Assembly (NCBI GenBank): GCA_963766005.1
Contig: CAVXYG010000009.1
Coordinates: 62,001-126,000 of the forward strand
Direction of reading: 5' to 3'
DNA: 64,000 nucleotides
DNA from: CAVXYG01 sp963766005
Lineage (GTDB): Bacteria; Actinomycetota; Actinomycetes; S36-B12; GCA-2699445
Position numbers and translations under genes: made by a program. The notes under the pieces are model-generated. The model did no database searches, was not told where the DNA came from, and saw nothing but the letters and a program-made list of their open reading frames with translations. Shown here in pieces: positions 15,834 through 25,372 of the stretch. Position 1 is the stretch's first letter. Each line of letters opens with the position of its first letter.

Positions 15834-17798
15834 TCAGCGGGGCGGGATCGCCGCACCGGGTGGCCGCAGCGCATCCAGCAGCACGCGCAGGGCCAGCACC
15901 GTTCCGCCGAACAGCCCGACCCAGCCGAACAGCTGCGTCAGGTAGAAGCCGTCGACCGCGATCTGCGGTCCGATCTCGGTCCGCAGCAGCAGGACCGAGA
16001 TCGCCAGCGTCCCCAGGCTCAGCAGGGTCAGCGCCGCCTTGTTCACCAGTCGCTCCAGGACTGCCACATCGCGGCGATCGCTGAACAGGCTGACGCGCGT
16101 CGTGAGGGTGCCGCGCTCCATCTGGGTGGCGATCCGGTCCGCGTGCCGGGGCAGGCGCCGCATCAGTGGCAGCAGGGATGCTCCCTCGCGCTGCATCAGT
16201 TCCGCCAGCGAAGTCGGCATCAGCTGCGCCTGGATCTCGCCCCCTGCCGCAGCGGTGAAGCGCTCGACCACCGGGTACCCGGGAGACAGCACCTCCAGCG
16301 TCCCCAGCAACGTCGCCACCGCGCGGAACATCACCGCGGCGTCGCCGGGCATCGTGATCCCGAGCTGGGCGGTGAGCGAGATCAGTTCCCCCATCGCGGA
16401 GGCGGAGAGCATGTCGGAGCCCGAGTGGGCCGCCATGAAGCCTGCCAGCGCCCGCTCGACCGGCTCCCGGTCGGCGCCGGGGTCGACCGACCCGCCGGTG
16501 ACCAGGGCCTCGAACATCAGCGCCGGGTCCTCCAGCCGGAGCGCCGTGAGCAGTTCCATCACGAAGGCCCGCCCGTAGGCGTCGAGCTTGCCCGTCATGC
16601 CGAAGTCGATGAGGCCGAGGCGGCCGTCGTCCAGCAGCAGCACGTTGCCGGCGTGCGGATCGGCGTGGAAGCGCTCGCCCTGCAGCATCGCCCGCAGTTG
16701 CGACTGGCCCAGCGCATCGGCGAGCTCGAATCCGCGATCCACACTCGTCCCGGGTGGCAGATCGGCCAACGGCTTGCCCTGCAGCCGCTCCATGACCAGG
16801 ACGCGGGAGGTGGTGTGGGCGGCGAAGACGCGAGGCACGACGATGTCGGGGTAGCGCTCCACGGTGGCGAGCATGCTCGTCACGTGTCGCTCCTCGTTGC
16901 GGAAGTCGAGCTCATCGCGCAGGGCTGCGGCGAAGTCGTCGGCCAGCTGCCCGACGCCGTAGGTCCGCGCCATGTCACTGCGCCGCTCGGCGTTGCGCGC
17001 CACCCAGTCCAGGATCGCCAGATCGCGTTCCACATCGGACTCCAGGCCGGGCCGCTGCACCTTCACCACCACGGGGGTGTCGTCGGCCAGCACCGCAGCA
17101 TGCGCCTGCGCGATCGACGCCGACCCCAGCGGTTCCGGGTCGAACGAGGCGAAGACCGCGTCCGGGTCGCCGATCTCGCGATCCAGGACACCGCGGATGT
17201 CCTCGATGGGCAACGGCGTCGCCGAGGAATGCAGCCGACCGAGCTCCTCGATCGCTTCCCGGGGCAGCAGGTCCGGCCGGGTGGCCAGGAGTTGGCCCAG
17301 CTTCACGTAGACCCCGCCGAGCTCCTCGATTGCCTCGCGGACCTCCGCCGCCATGTGGCCGGGGTCGTCGGCGCTGCGGGCCCGCCCAGCCACCGCGCCC
17401 AGACCGTGCTTGCTGCTGACCGACGCGACCTCGACCCCGCGGCGCGTGATCGACACTCGCCGGCGCACCGCGGCGAAGGGGTTCAGCGGTCGCAGCCGAC
17501 GCTTGCGTCTCGGCCGGGAGGACATCAGCTGGAAGGCGACCACGGCGCCCATGGTGATCGGGATCTGGAACGCCACGGTGAGCGCGGACAACTCCAGCGC
17601 TGTGGCGAGGGATTCTTCGTCCTGAAGCGTGCCGTCAGGTCCTTCGATCGTCAGGACCGACATCAGCAGGCCGAGGCCCCAACCGATCGCCGAGGCCGCC
17701 AGCAGGCGGATCCAGGACACCTGGCGGGCGTTGAGCAGGGCCCGGGCGAGGAAGGCGAAAGCGACGACCGCCGCGAGGTTCAACAGAAGCGACCACAC
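15834..17798 (-). CDS. ABC1/UbiB-family atypical protein kinase-like membrane protein
   Basis: A 654-residue ABC1 (AarF/UbiB/ADCK) protein. Two N-terminal helices (about 5-22 and 30-48) and a third near 75-92 precede the kinase-like domain. Family motifs are all present: GGVYVKLGQLLATRPDLLP (KxGQ), EPLGSASIAQAHAA (Ala-rich loop), VVVKVQRPG, FHADPHAGNVLLL and LIDFGMTG. Two more helices lie at the C terminus. Members support quinone metabolism or lipid handling as ATPases; the role here is unknown. A 537-bp spacer separates it from the divergent substrate-binding/VWA gene. Confidence 0.88.
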   Translation of the reverse strand: MWSLLLNLAAVVAFAFLARALLNARQVSWIRLLAASAIGWGLGLLMSVLTIEGPDGTLQDEESLATALELSALTVAFQIPITMGAVVAFQLMSSRPRRKRRLRPLNPFAAVRRRVSITRRGVEVASVSSKHGLGAVAGRARSADDPGHMAAEVREAIEELGGVYVKLGQLLATRPDLLPREAIEELGRLHSSATPLPIEDIRGVLDREIGDPDAVFASFDPEPLGSASIAQAHAAVLADDTPVVVKVQRPGLESDVERDLAILDWVARNAERRSDMARTYGVGQLADDFAAALRDELDFRNEERHVTSMLATVERYPDIVVPRVFAAHTTSRVLVMERLQGKPLADLPPGTSVDRGFELADALGQSQLRAMLQGERFHADPHAGNVLLLDDGRLGLIDFGMTGKLDAYGRAFVMELLTALRLEDPALMFEALVTGGSVDPGADREPVERALAGFMAAHSGSDMLSASAMGELISLTAQLGITMPGDAAVMFRAVATLLGTLEVLSPGYPVVERFTAAAGGEIQAQLMPTSLAELMQREGASLLPLMRRLPRHADRIATQMERGTLTTRVSLFSDRRDVAVLERLVNKAALTLLSLGTLAISVLLLRTEIGPQIAVDGFYLTQLFGWVGLFGGTVLALRVLLDALRPPGAAIPPR

Positions 17799-18335
17799 GC
17801 GCTCACCCTAGTTCCCGTCGTCGCCGGCGCCCCGAGTCGGGCGGAGGGCACTGAGCGGACACCGCCCGGGCCGCCGCGGATGTCCTGCGCATCCGGGCTC
17901 GTTGGCGCCGGGTGACACGCCAGCCTCGGCGAGGATGGAGCGAGGTCGGCTGGCCCTGGTGAAGGGGTCCCTCGATGCGGGGTTCCGGTCGGCGATACCC
18001 CGACCCGAGGCGAAGCAGCGACTCCCCTGGCGTGTGATCGGCTTCCGCGGGACCAGGGAGTCTGGAGTCCGGCGGCGCGCACGCGGTGGCTGGGCGAACG
18101 GGCCACCATCATCCTGCGCGCCGGGACGTGGTCGCCCGCCTCCCGGAAGAGCCGCCAGCGGTTCCCCGGGGCGATCGTGCTGTTCCCTCAGCTTGGGCGT
18201 CCGCTCCAGCACCGTGCCACGCTCCGAGTCCGGCCTACCCACCGTGGGCGCGCGCAGATCTGGCCGGCCGAGCCGCGAGCCGCACCGTTGGTCCACACTG
18301 GAAACGGTTTCAGTCGCAGCAAGGGGGGTGGCCCG
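17799..18335. other. 537-bp divergent intergenic region
   Basis: No gene is supported; open frames here are arginine- and proline-rich shadows. Near the right end GAAAC-G-GTTTC (18301-18311) is a small palindrome of the LacI-operator type about 25 bases before the substrate-binding/VWA gene, preceded by a possible -35/-10 area. AAGGGGGG (18321-18328) is the likely ribosome-binding site. Confidence 0.5.
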
Positions 18336-20153
18336 ATGGCCCAGGGTCGGTCGAAGGTCCCGCTCATCGTGGCTGCCGTGCTCGGCGCTGTGCTGATCCT
18401 CGGTGTCCGCCTCCTGATGGACTCGGGCGGCGACGGCGAAGGCGGTGACGGCGGCGGATCGGCTTCCGTGGGCGAGGACTGCGTGGAGATCGTCGTCGCC
18501 GCATCCAGTGAGAAGGCGGCCCTGCTCGACGAGCTCGCCGCCGAGTGGAATCGCACCGGCCCGTCGGTCGGGGGCACCTGCGTCGGCGCCACCGTCGCAT
18601 CGAAGTCCAGCGGCGCCGCAGCCCAGGCGCTCAGCGAGCCGTCGTGGGACGTGGCGGCGGAGGGCCCTCGCCCCGACGTCTGGTCGCCGGCCTCGTCGTC
18701 CTGGTCCGGTCTGACGCGGCAATGGCGCACCGAGGCGGATCTGCCCGACATCATCCCGGCGGAGGCCGAGTCCATCGCCACGACCCCGCTGGTGATTGCG
18801 ATGCCGCGACCCATGGCTGAGGCTCTGGGCTGGCCCGACCAGCAGATCGGCTGGTCGGATCTGTCGGACCTGGCGAAAGCTGCGCCGGGGTGGGGCGCGG
18901 TCGATCACCCGGAGTGGGGGCCGTTCAAGCTCGGCAAGACGAACCCGCACTTCTCCACCAGCGGCCTCAACGCGACGATCGGCGCCTACTTCGCGGCGAC
19001 CGGACTCGCCAGCGATCTCACCGTGGACAAGGTGAATGCTCCGGCGACGCGGGAGTTCGTGCAGTCGCTGGAGAACAGCGTCGTGCACTACGGCGACACG
19101 ACGCTGACCTTCCTGGAGAACATGGCGGCGGCCGCGGGGCAGGGCCGCGGCCTGACCTACGTCTCGGCGGTGACGGTGGAGGAGAAGTCCGTTCTGGACT
19201 ACAACCTCGGCAATCCCACCGGGGATCCGGCGACGCTGGGCGCAGGAGCGGAGCCGGCCATCCCGCTGGTGGCCGTCTATCCGAAGGAGGGCACGCTGCA
19301 GTCGGACAATCCCTGGTACATCCTCAGCGCGGACTGGGTCGACGCCACCAAGCGCCAGGCCGCCGAGCAGTTCGCCGCCTACATTCAGTCCGATGAGGCG
19401 CAGCAGCGCTTCCAGGACGCCGGCTTCCGGAGCTACACCGGCGAGCCCGGCTCGGTGCTGACCACCGACAACGGGTTCCTGCCAGCGGGCGCCGCAACGA
19501 CGCTCGCGCCCCCCGACCCATCGGTGCTGAAGGTGATCCAAGAGTCCTGGGACGAGCTGCGCAAGCGCGCACGCGTGCTCCTGGTGCTGGATGTCTCGGG
19601 CTCGATGGGCGCCACCGTCCCTGGGGCGGGGGAGACGCGTCTGGCGCTGGCCGCGGAGGCGACGGCGGCATCCGTGGCGGGGTTCGCCGACACCGACGAC
19701 ATCGGCCTGTGGGCGTTCAGCACCAACCGCGGACCCGGCGGTGAACCGTGGGCGCCATTGGTCGAGATCGCTGCGGCAGCGCAGACCGGTCCGCAGATCC
19801 AGCAAGTCGTCTCCGGCCTGGTCCCGGACGGCGGGACGGCGCTCTACGCCACGACCCGGGCCGCGCAGGCCTCGATGCTCGCGGCCTTGGACACCTCGCG
19901 GATCAACGCCATCGTGCTGCTGTCCGACGGCCGCAACGAGTATCCGCCGGACACCGACCTCACCAGCCTGCTCGATCAGTTGCAGGCAGAGAGCCAGGAC
20001 ACCAGCGTCCGGGTGTTCACCATCGGCTACGGGTCCGAGGCTGACACCGAGGCGCTGGAGGCGATCGCGGCGGCCTCGGCGGCAGAGTACTACGACGCGT
20101 CTGACCCCAAGTCGATCGACAACGTGCTGACCAGCGTCCTGAGCAACTTCTGA
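18336..20153 (+). CDS. Membrane-anchored substrate-binding protein fused to a VWA domain
   Basis: A 605-residue protein with an N-terminal membrane helix (about 8-26), then an extracellular periplasmic-binding-protein-like domain (about 45-385: EIVVAASSEKAALLDELAAEW, DVWSPASSSW, VAVYPKEGTL) and a C-terminal von Willebrand A domain. The VWA metal site is intact: DVSGSMG near residue 420 (DxSxS), DGGTALYA near 500 (Thr) and LLSDGRNE near 530 (Asp). Such proteins bind a small ligand outside the cell and partners through the metal. The helical gene 35 bases downstream is its probable partner. Ligand unknown. Confidence 0.85.
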   Translation: MAQGRSKVPLIVAAVLGAVLILGVRLLMDSGGDGEGGDGGGSASVGEDCVEIVVAASSEKAALLDELAAEWNRTGPSVGGTCVGATVASKSSGAAAQALSEPSWDVAAEGPRPDVWSPASSSWSGLTRQWRTEADLPDIIPAEAESIATTPLVIAMPRPMAEALGWPDQQIGWSDLSDLAKAAPGWGAVDHPEWGPFKLGKTNPHFSTSGLNATIGAYFAATGLASDLTVDKVNAPATREFVQSLENSVVHYGDTTLTFLENMAAAAGQGRGLTYVSAVTVEEKSVLDYNLGNPTGDPATLGAGAEPAIPLVAVYPKEGTLQSDNPWYILSADWVDATKRQAAEQFAAYIQSDEAQQRFQDAGFRSYTGEPGSVLTTDNGFLPAGAATTLAPPDPSVLKVIQESWDELRKRARVLLVLDVSGSMGATVPGAGETRLALAAEATAASVAGFADTDDIGLWAFSTNRGPGGEPWAPLVEIAAAAQTGPQIQQVVSGLVPDGGTALYATTRAAQASMLAALDTSRINAIVLLSDGRNEYPPDTDLTSLLDQLQAESQDTSVRVFTIGYGSEADTEALEAIAAASAAEYYDASDPKSIDNVLTSVLSNF

Positions 20154-20188
20154 GGCAGGCCGACAAGCCTGTGGGGCACACTGAACGC

Positions 20189-20974
20189 ATGGCACTGCGG
20201 GACGAGGTCAGCGACCCTTGGGGTTGGTTGCTGGCCGCCGTGGGCGGGGGCGTCGCGTGGGCCGCGATGGGGAGCGCGGCCGGGCCGGTCGGCATCGTCG
20301 CCGGCCTGGGCGTGGGCGCCGCCGTGTTCGGGACCAAGGTGCTCGTCGGCGGGTTGATGGGCCGCGGGTCGCGGCAGCAGGTCGTGCGATCGACGCCCGA
20401 TGCCCTGCCTCGGCCGCTGCGGGGTTCACCGGCCGCGGTCTACGTGGAGCGTGCGCAGCTGGCTCGGGAGCGCATGGTGGACATCGCCGAGCGGCCAGGT
20501 GATCAGTGGCTGCGCTCGGAGGTCGGTCGGATGGACGACGGTGCCGACGACGTCATCGCTTCGCTGCGGGACCTGGCGGGGCGCGTGACCTTGGCCGAGG
20601 AGTTGATCGCCGCCGCGAACGGCCCCGCCCTGACCGCCGACCGCAGCGCCTTCGCCGCGCAACTCGAGCGAACCACCGACCCGATGCTCGCCCAAGAGCG
20701 GCGCCGCGCGTTGAGCGCGGTCGATCAGCAGCTCGCCGGCCTCCAGCGGCTCGGGGGCCTGCGCGACCAACTGCTCACCCGGATGGCCACCGCGGTCGTG
20801 GGCCTGGAGTCGGTGGCCACCCGCATGGGAGAGGTCGTCACCCTGGGCACGGCCGCCTACCAGCACGACGCCGCCAGCCAGGCGATCCGTGATGCCGGCA
20901 CCGACCTCGAGGCCCTGCGCACCGGTTTGGCGGAGGCGCAGAAGTTGGCCCGCGATGTTGGCGCGGAAGCGTAG
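20189..20974 (+). CDS. Hypothetical membrane-associated helical protein
   Basis: A 261-residue protein. A Gly/Ala-rich hydrophobic segment (about 12-58, WLLAAVGGGVAWAAMGSAAG) can form two membrane helices; the rest is long helices with charged heptads (RMDDGADDVIASLRDLAGRV, DQQLAGLQRLGGLRDQLLTR), probably a coiled coil. It follows the substrate-binding/VWA gene by 35 bases and is likely co-transcribed, so it may scaffold that protein at the membrane. I do not recognise a named family. Confidence 0.65.
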   Translation: MALRDEVSDPWGWLLAAVGGGVAWAAMGSAAGPVGIVAGLGVGAAVFGTKVLVGGLMGRGSRQQVVRSTPDALPRPLRGSPAAVYVERAQLARERMVDIAERPGDQWLRSEVGRMDDGADDVIASLRDLAGRVTLAEELIAAANGPALTADRSAFAAQLERTTDPMLAQERRRALSAVDQQLAGLQRLGGLRDQLLTRMATAVVGLESVATRMGEVVTLGTAAYQHDAASQAIRDAGTDLEALRTGLAEAQKLARDVGAEA

Positions 20975-21025
20975 CGAACCCTCGCCCACCGCGGCGCGCC
21001 GGCCCCGCCAACGCCCGTTCCGCTT

Positions 21026-21077
21026 CGTTGATCGCTACGAATTCTGGCTGGAATGCCAGAATTCGCGACGATCAACG
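21026..21077. terminator. Long bidirectional hairpin between convergent genes
   Basis: Arms at 21026-21048 and 21055-21077 pair at 20 of 23 positions (one three-base internal bulge) around the loop TGGAAT. It lies 52 bases after the helical protein gene. It also holds the repaired stop codon of the convergent DoxX-like gene at 21072-21074, so it probably terminates both. Confidence 0.7.
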
Positions 21078-21504
21078 ATCCTTGTCGCCCGGGTGCTCCG
21101 CGGTCGGTTCGCCGTCGACGGCACGGTGGGCGGGGCCACGCGCCGGTGCACCACAGTGCCCACAGGACCAGCAGCGGCTGGAACAGCAACCGGACGCCGC
21201 GCGCAGCATCGCTGTCCAGGCCGAACGCATCGGTGCCCTCGACGAACTGCGCGATATTGCCGGGGAACACCGCGACGAAGAAGGCGGCCGCGCACCATCC
21301 GGCCAGCTGCCGATGCCGGGGCAGCGCGACCAATGCCAGCCCCAGGGCGATCTCCACCACGCCCGAGACGGCGACCACGCCGTCGCGCCAGGGCAGCCAC
21401 GACGGGACCTGCGCGAGGAACTCCTCGGCGTTGGCGAAGTGGGAGACCCCCGCGAAGACGAGAAAGCCCGCGAGCAGCCACCGCCCGACATCGCGCAGTG
21501 TCAT
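21072..21504 (-). CDS. DoxX-like membrane protein, one frameshift
   Basis: A four-helix DoxX-family membrane protein: WLLAGFLVFAGVSHFANAEE, VVEIALGLALVALP, CAAAFFVAVFPGNIAQF and LLFQPLLVLWALWCTGA. As sequenced, the frame then runs on through low-quality sequence into the opposite gene. Removing one base near 21132-21142 switches to GPAHRAVDGEPTAEHPGDKD and a TGA at 21072, giving about 143 residues from the ATG at 21504 (146 from an in-frame GTG at 21513), the normal size. The repaired stop falls inside the terminator hairpin, which supports the repair. The function of this subfamily is not settled. Confidence 0.75.
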
Positions 21505-21788
21505 CCCGGACACCGATGAGCGACCTTGAGCACACCACCATCATGCGCCGCTCGCGCCGGATGTTCGGCACGACCCCCGCGTACGTGCACCCGGCCAGCG
21601 ACGGCGGCGTGGTCGGCGGCGTGGATCTGCGGCGGCGGTGTGCGTCCACGCGGCCGATGTCGGGCAGTGGGCGCTGCGGCAGGCGATCGCCGGACCAGCG
21701 CCGGTTCCGGGACGAGCTCGCAGCACCCGCTCCGACCGGGAACCGGCACGACGTTGCGCGGCCGCTCCCGCTGGGTCACGCTGTGCCG

Positions 21789-22253
21789 GTGAGCCGCTTG
21801 TTGATCGTGCACCACACGCCATCGCCCGGCATGCAGGCCCTGCTGGAAGCGGCCCGCGACGGTGCCCGCAGTGCCGCCGCGGAGGCGCCGGTCGAGATCG
21901 AGGTCCGGCCAGCGCTGGGTGCCACGGTTCCCGACGTGCTCGCCGCGGATGCCTACCTGCTCGGGACTCCGGCGAACATCGGCACCATGTCCGGTGCCCT
22001 GAAGCACTTCTTCGACACTGTCTACTACCCGGTGCTGGAGGCCACTCGCGGGCGCCGCTACGGCCTGTACGTGCACGGCAACAGCGACACGACCGGCGCC
22101 GTCCGGGCCGTGGAGTCCATTGCCTCAGGCCTGGGATGGCGCGCCGTCCGACCTGCCGTGACGGTCCTCGGTCAGCCCGGTCGGGAGGACCTGGCGGCGA
22201 TCGCCGACCTGGGTGGCCTCGCCGCACTGGCAGCTGCCGGCGCGACGCGCTGA
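21789..22253 (+). CDS. Flavodoxin-like NAD(P)H/FMN reductase
   Basis: A 154-residue flavodoxin fold. It starts at GTG 21789 (VSRLLIVHHTPSPGMQALL), where HTPSPG is the FMN phosphate loop, and carries AYLLGTPANIGTMSGALKHFFD, the isoalloxazine-side loop typical of WrbA/NADPH-dependent FMN reductases, and YGLYVHGNSDTTGAV. The 275 bases upstream contain no clear gene. Electron partner unknown. Confidence 0.8.
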   Translation: MSRLLIVHHTPSPGMQALLEAARDGARSAAAEAPVEIEVRPALGATVPDVLAADAYLLGTPANIGTMSGALKHFFDTVYYPVLEATRGRRYGLYVHGNSDTTGAVRAVESIASGLGWRAVRPAVTVLGQPGREDLAAIADLGGLAALAAAGATR

Positions 22254-22378
22254 CCGGCCCCGACCTCCAGCGCGGGAACGGCCAAGTCGATGCGCCGCGC
22301 TCCATCGGTGGCTAGCCTCGCACGCTTGCGCGTGCGGTTATCGTGTTGAGGCATCGTGCAAGGGCTGAGGAGTCTCTC

Positions 22379-24277
22379 ATGGGAAGATTGGTGGGCGCGA
22401 TCACGGCGCTGACCGTCATGGCGGGGCTGCTGATCGCTCTGCCTTCGGCTCAAGGCGTGCGCGAGGCGCGGTTCGTCGCGGCCGGCGATTTCGGCGCCCG
22501 CACGGCGACCCGGACGGTGCTGGACGGGATGGCGGCCGCGAACCCGACCGCGGCGCTGGCACTGGGCGATCTGTCCTACAACGACCTGAGCCCGGAATCG
22601 GCCTGGTGCTCCTACGTCAAGCAGTCCACAGGTGAGGGGTTCCCCTTCCAGCTGACCGCTGGCAACCACGAGACCGTGGACCACGCCCACGGGCTCATCA
22701 ACAACTTCAGTGCGTGCCTGCCCAACCAGGTGGCCGGGATCACCGGCACGTACGGCCGGGAATACTTCATGGACTTCCCGCGCACGAATCCGCTGGTGCG
22801 CGTCATCTCGGTCTCGCCGGATTTGCGGTTCGAGGACGGCGAATGGGCCTACGCCGCCGGGGATGCGCACTTCCAGTGGCTCAGCAGCGCCATCGACGGC
22901 GGCCGGGCCGCTGGCGCGAAGTGGATCATCGTGACGGCGCACAAGCCCTGCTGGAGTGTCGGCGGCTACTCCTGCCCGACGGCAGACTTCACGCAACTGC
23001 TGCTGGAGAAGCGGGTCGATCTCGTGCTGCACGGCCACGAGCACGGCTACATGCGGACCCATCAGCTGGCCAACCAGGTCTCCGGGTGCGCGACGGTGCC
23101 CACCGGCGCCGTCGACCAGGACTGCATTCGCGACACCGACAGCACCTTCACCGCGGGTCAAGGGACAGTCTTCGCCACGGTGGGGACCGGCGGCATCCCG
23201 CTGCGCGACGTCTCTGCCTCGGACACCGAAGCCGGGTACTTCGCCGCCTACTCCGGCGCCAACAGCAATCCGGCCTTCGGCTTCCTCGACATCGCCGTCG
23301 GCGAGGACTCGTTGGCGGCGCAGTTCGTGCGGACGTCCGGGAGCTCCTTCAGCGACAGTTTCACCATCGGTCAGGCAGGGGCGCCGGTGAACCAGCCCCC
23401 GACCGCTGCCTTCACCGCCGCGCCGGACGGGTTGAGCGTCGCCTTTGACGGGTCCGGATCGCAGGACCCCGACGGGCAGATCGCCTCCTATGCCTGGGAC
23501 TTCGGCGACGGCTCGGCCGCCGGCTCCGGCGCCAAGCCCAACCACACCTACGCCGCGGCCGGGACCTACACCGTCGGCCTCACGGTGACGGACAACGACG
23601 GGGCGGCTCGCTCCACCAGCAAGCAGGTCGCGGTCGGGCAGGGCGACTTCCTCGCCCGCGACACCTTCTCTCGTACCGTCGGCAGCGGGTTCGGGGCCGC
23701 CGACGTGGGTGGCGCTTGGACCGTCTCCGGGAGCAGCAGTGCGTATTCGGTCGATGGATCCTCCGGGGCGATCGAGGTCGCGCCGGGACGCAGCCTCGGG
23801 GCGGAACTGGCCTCGGTCTCCTCCGGCAGCACGGCGGTCTCCGCGGCGTTCCGGGTCACCGGTGCTGTGTCCGGCGGCGGGGTCTACGCCTCGCTGGCGC
23901 CCCGGATCATGGCCGACGGGTCGCAGTACCGGGCGTCGGTCCGCATCTACCCCTCCGGCAACGCCTACCTCAGCCTGCGACGGGTCGCGGCCTCCGGCGC
24001 ACAGACGGTGCTCGCCACGTCCAGCACCCGCATCACCGGGTTGGGCGATCAGCCGTTCCTGATGCGCACCGAGGCGGTCGGCACCTCCCCCACCGCGGTG
24101 CGGGCCAAGTTCTGGCGGGTCGGCGATGCCGAGCCCTCGACCTGGCAGGTCTCGGTGTCGGACAGTGCAAGCGCGCTGCAGGCAGCCGGTGGCGTGGGGG
24201 TCGCGGCCTACCAGTCGAGCACCGGCGGCAGCACGGTCACAGTGTCGTTGGACGATCTGGAGGCCACCGCGCCGTAA
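22379..24277 (+). CDS. Secreted metallophosphoesterase with PKD and C-terminal lectin-like domain
   Basis: A 632-residue exported protein. The signal peptide covers about residues 1-22 and ends LPSAQG. The calcineurin-like metallophosphoesterase domain (about 25-335) has all metal motifs: AAGDFGAR, ALGDLSYND, AGNHETVDH, VTAHKPCWS and LHGHEHGYM. A PKD domain follows (about 340-425: SYAWDFGDGS, HTYAAAGTYTVGLTVTDNDG) and then a 200-residue beta-sandwich ending SLDDLEATAP, which resembles carbohydrate-binding modules. ATG 22379 is preceded by CTGAGGAG. It probably cleaves phosphate esters at the cell surface or outside; the substrate is unknown. Confidence 0.87.
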   Translation: MGRLVGAITALTVMAGLLIALPSAQGVREARFVAAGDFGARTATRTVLDGMAAANPTAALALGDLSYNDLSPESAWCSYVKQSTGEGFPFQLTAGNHETVDHAHGLINNFSACLPNQVAGITGTYGREYFMDFPRTNPLVRVISVSPDLRFEDGEWAYAAGDAHFQWLSSAIDGGRAAGAKWIIVTAHKPCWSVGGYSCPTADFTQLLLEKRVDLVLHGHEHGYMRTHQLANQVSGCATVPTGAVDQDCIRDTDSTFTAGQGTVFATVGTGGIPLRDVSASDTEAGYFAAYSGANSNPAFGFLDIAVGEDSLAAQFVRTSGSSFSDSFTIGQAGAPVNQPPTAAFTAAPDGLSVAFDGSGSQDPDGQIASYAWDFGDGSAAGSGAKPNHTYAAAGTYTVGLTVTDNDGAARSTSKQVAVGQGDFLARDTFSRTVGSGFGAADVGGAWTVSGSSSAYSVDGSSGAIEVAPGRSLGAELASVSSGSTAVSAAFRVTGAVSGGGVYASLAPRIMADGSQYRASVRIYPSGNAYLSLRRVAASGAQTVLATSSTRITGLGDQPFLMRTEAVGTSPTAVRAKFWRVGDAEPSTWQVSVSDSASALQAAGGVGVAAYQSSTGGSTVTVSLDDLEATAP

Positions 24278-24337
24278 CCGCTCCCCCGGCCAGCGCGGCG
24301 ACGCCGCGGGATGCCCGGCATGGCGAACGCGGAGCTG

Positions 24338-24375
24338 GACCGCAGTCGGGCGATCCGAACCGCCCGACTGCGGTC
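24338..24375 (+). terminator. Hairpin terminator after the metallophosphoesterase gene
   Basis: A perfect 15-bp stem, GACCGCAGTCGGGCG at 24338-24352 and its complement at 24361-24375, around an eight-base loop. It lies 60 bases after the stop codon. No T-run. Confidence 0.8.
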
Positions 24376-24550
24376 GATGGCGTAGGCGGCGCGCAGCGAG
24401 ACCTTCGAGCCGATGCCGCCGCGGCAGTCCGGTTGCTGGCCGGCCGGCCTCGGGCCGCTGTTCGACGCCGCGCCGCCGGTGGTCGATACTGCGGTGGGCG
24501 AGGCCGCACGCGCCAGCGTCGATCCCGCGGGGGAGATGGAGCGTGAGGAC

Positions 24551-25372
24551 ATGCCGATGATCACCGTGGCGGGCACCGAGCTGTCGGTGACGGACACCGG
24601 TGGCACGGGCCCGACGGTCGTGTTCCTGCACGGCTTCCTCTTCGATGGCCGGCAGTTCGACGCCCAGGTGGATGCCCTCCGGGGCCAGTACCGGTGCATC
24701 ACCGTGGACCTCCCCGGCCAGGGGCGTTCCGGCCGATCCGCCGCCGGCTACTCCACCGATGCCGTGACGGATCTGCTGATCGCCTACCTGGAGCAGGCCG
24801 ACCTCGGTCCGGTCCACTTGGCCGGCCTGTCGATGGGCGGCTTCACCGGCCTGCGGATCGCCATTCGGCGACCGGAACTGCTGCGCTCGCTCACGCTGAT
24901 CAACACCAGCGCCCATCGGCACTCCCGGGCGAAGATGCCCAAGCAGCTGGCCCTCGCCGCGGTGGCCCGCGTGGCGGGCACCGGTCTGCCGCCCGTCCTG
25001 GCCGGCATCGAGGAGGAGATGTTCGGCGAGCGGTTCCGAACCGATGACAGCGCCGCCCCGGTGCGTGAGGCGTGGCGTCGGCGCTGGGCCGACGGCGACC
25101 GGGCGGTCCTCGTCTCGACACTGCTCGGGTTCCTCCGCCGCGACGATGTCCGGGCGGACCTGGCAGGGATCGCGCTACCGACGCTCATCGTCGCCGGCGC
25201 CCAGGACCGGTCCCTGCCCGCGCACCTGAGCATCGCCATGTTCGACGCGATCCCCGACGCGAGGCTCGTGGTCCTGCCGGGCACGGGCCACAGCGCACCG
25301 GTCGAGGACCCGGAGGGCGTCTCGCAGGCCATGGCATCGTTCCTCGCCGAGGCCAGCGATTCGAACGCCTGA
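24551..25372 (+). CDS. Alpha/beta-fold hydrolase
   Basis: A 273-residue alpha/beta hydrolase. The oxyanion loop is FLHGFLFDG, the nucleophile elbow GLSMGG (Ser near 93), the acid Asp in VAGAQDRSLP (near 217) and the base His in PGTGHSAPVE (near 246). The cap region lies around 125-185. I start at the ATG at 24551, which has GGAG nine bases upstream; an earlier ATG at 24536 is possible. Substrate unknown; the family includes esterases, lactonases and haloperoxidase-like enzymes. Confidence 0.82.
   Translation: MPMITVAGTELSVTDTGGTGPTVVFLHGFLFDGRQFDAQVDALRGQYRCITVDLPGQGRSGRSAAGYSTDAVTDLLIAYLEQADLGPVHLAGLSMGGFTGLRIAIRRPELLRSLTLINTSAHRHSRAKMPKQLALAAVARVAGTGLPPVLAGIEEEMFGERFRTDDSAAPVREAWRRRWADGDRAVLVSTLLGFLRRDDVRADLAGIALPTLIVAGAQDRSLPAHLSIAMFDAIPDARLVVLPGTGHSAPVEDPEGVSQAMASFLAEASDSNA

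Noticed and set aside
17808..20195. A 795-codon minus-strand open frame opposite the substrate-binding/VWA gene
   Set aside because: Shadow frame; the plus strand has intact VWA and binding-domain motifs.
21514..21788. Possible small gene between DoxX and the flavodoxin gene
   Set aside because: Frames on both strands lack motifs and do not join sensibly even after one-base repair; I could not support a product.
24278..24550. Possible gene between the metallophosphoesterase and the hydrolase
   Set aside because: The space is taken by a strong terminator hairpin and the hydrolase leader; no coding signal.
22172..24922. A 916-codon minus-strand open frame opposite the metallophosphoesterase
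   Set aside because: Antisense shadow of a high-GC gene; no domain motif, and the plus strand carries a complete enzyme.
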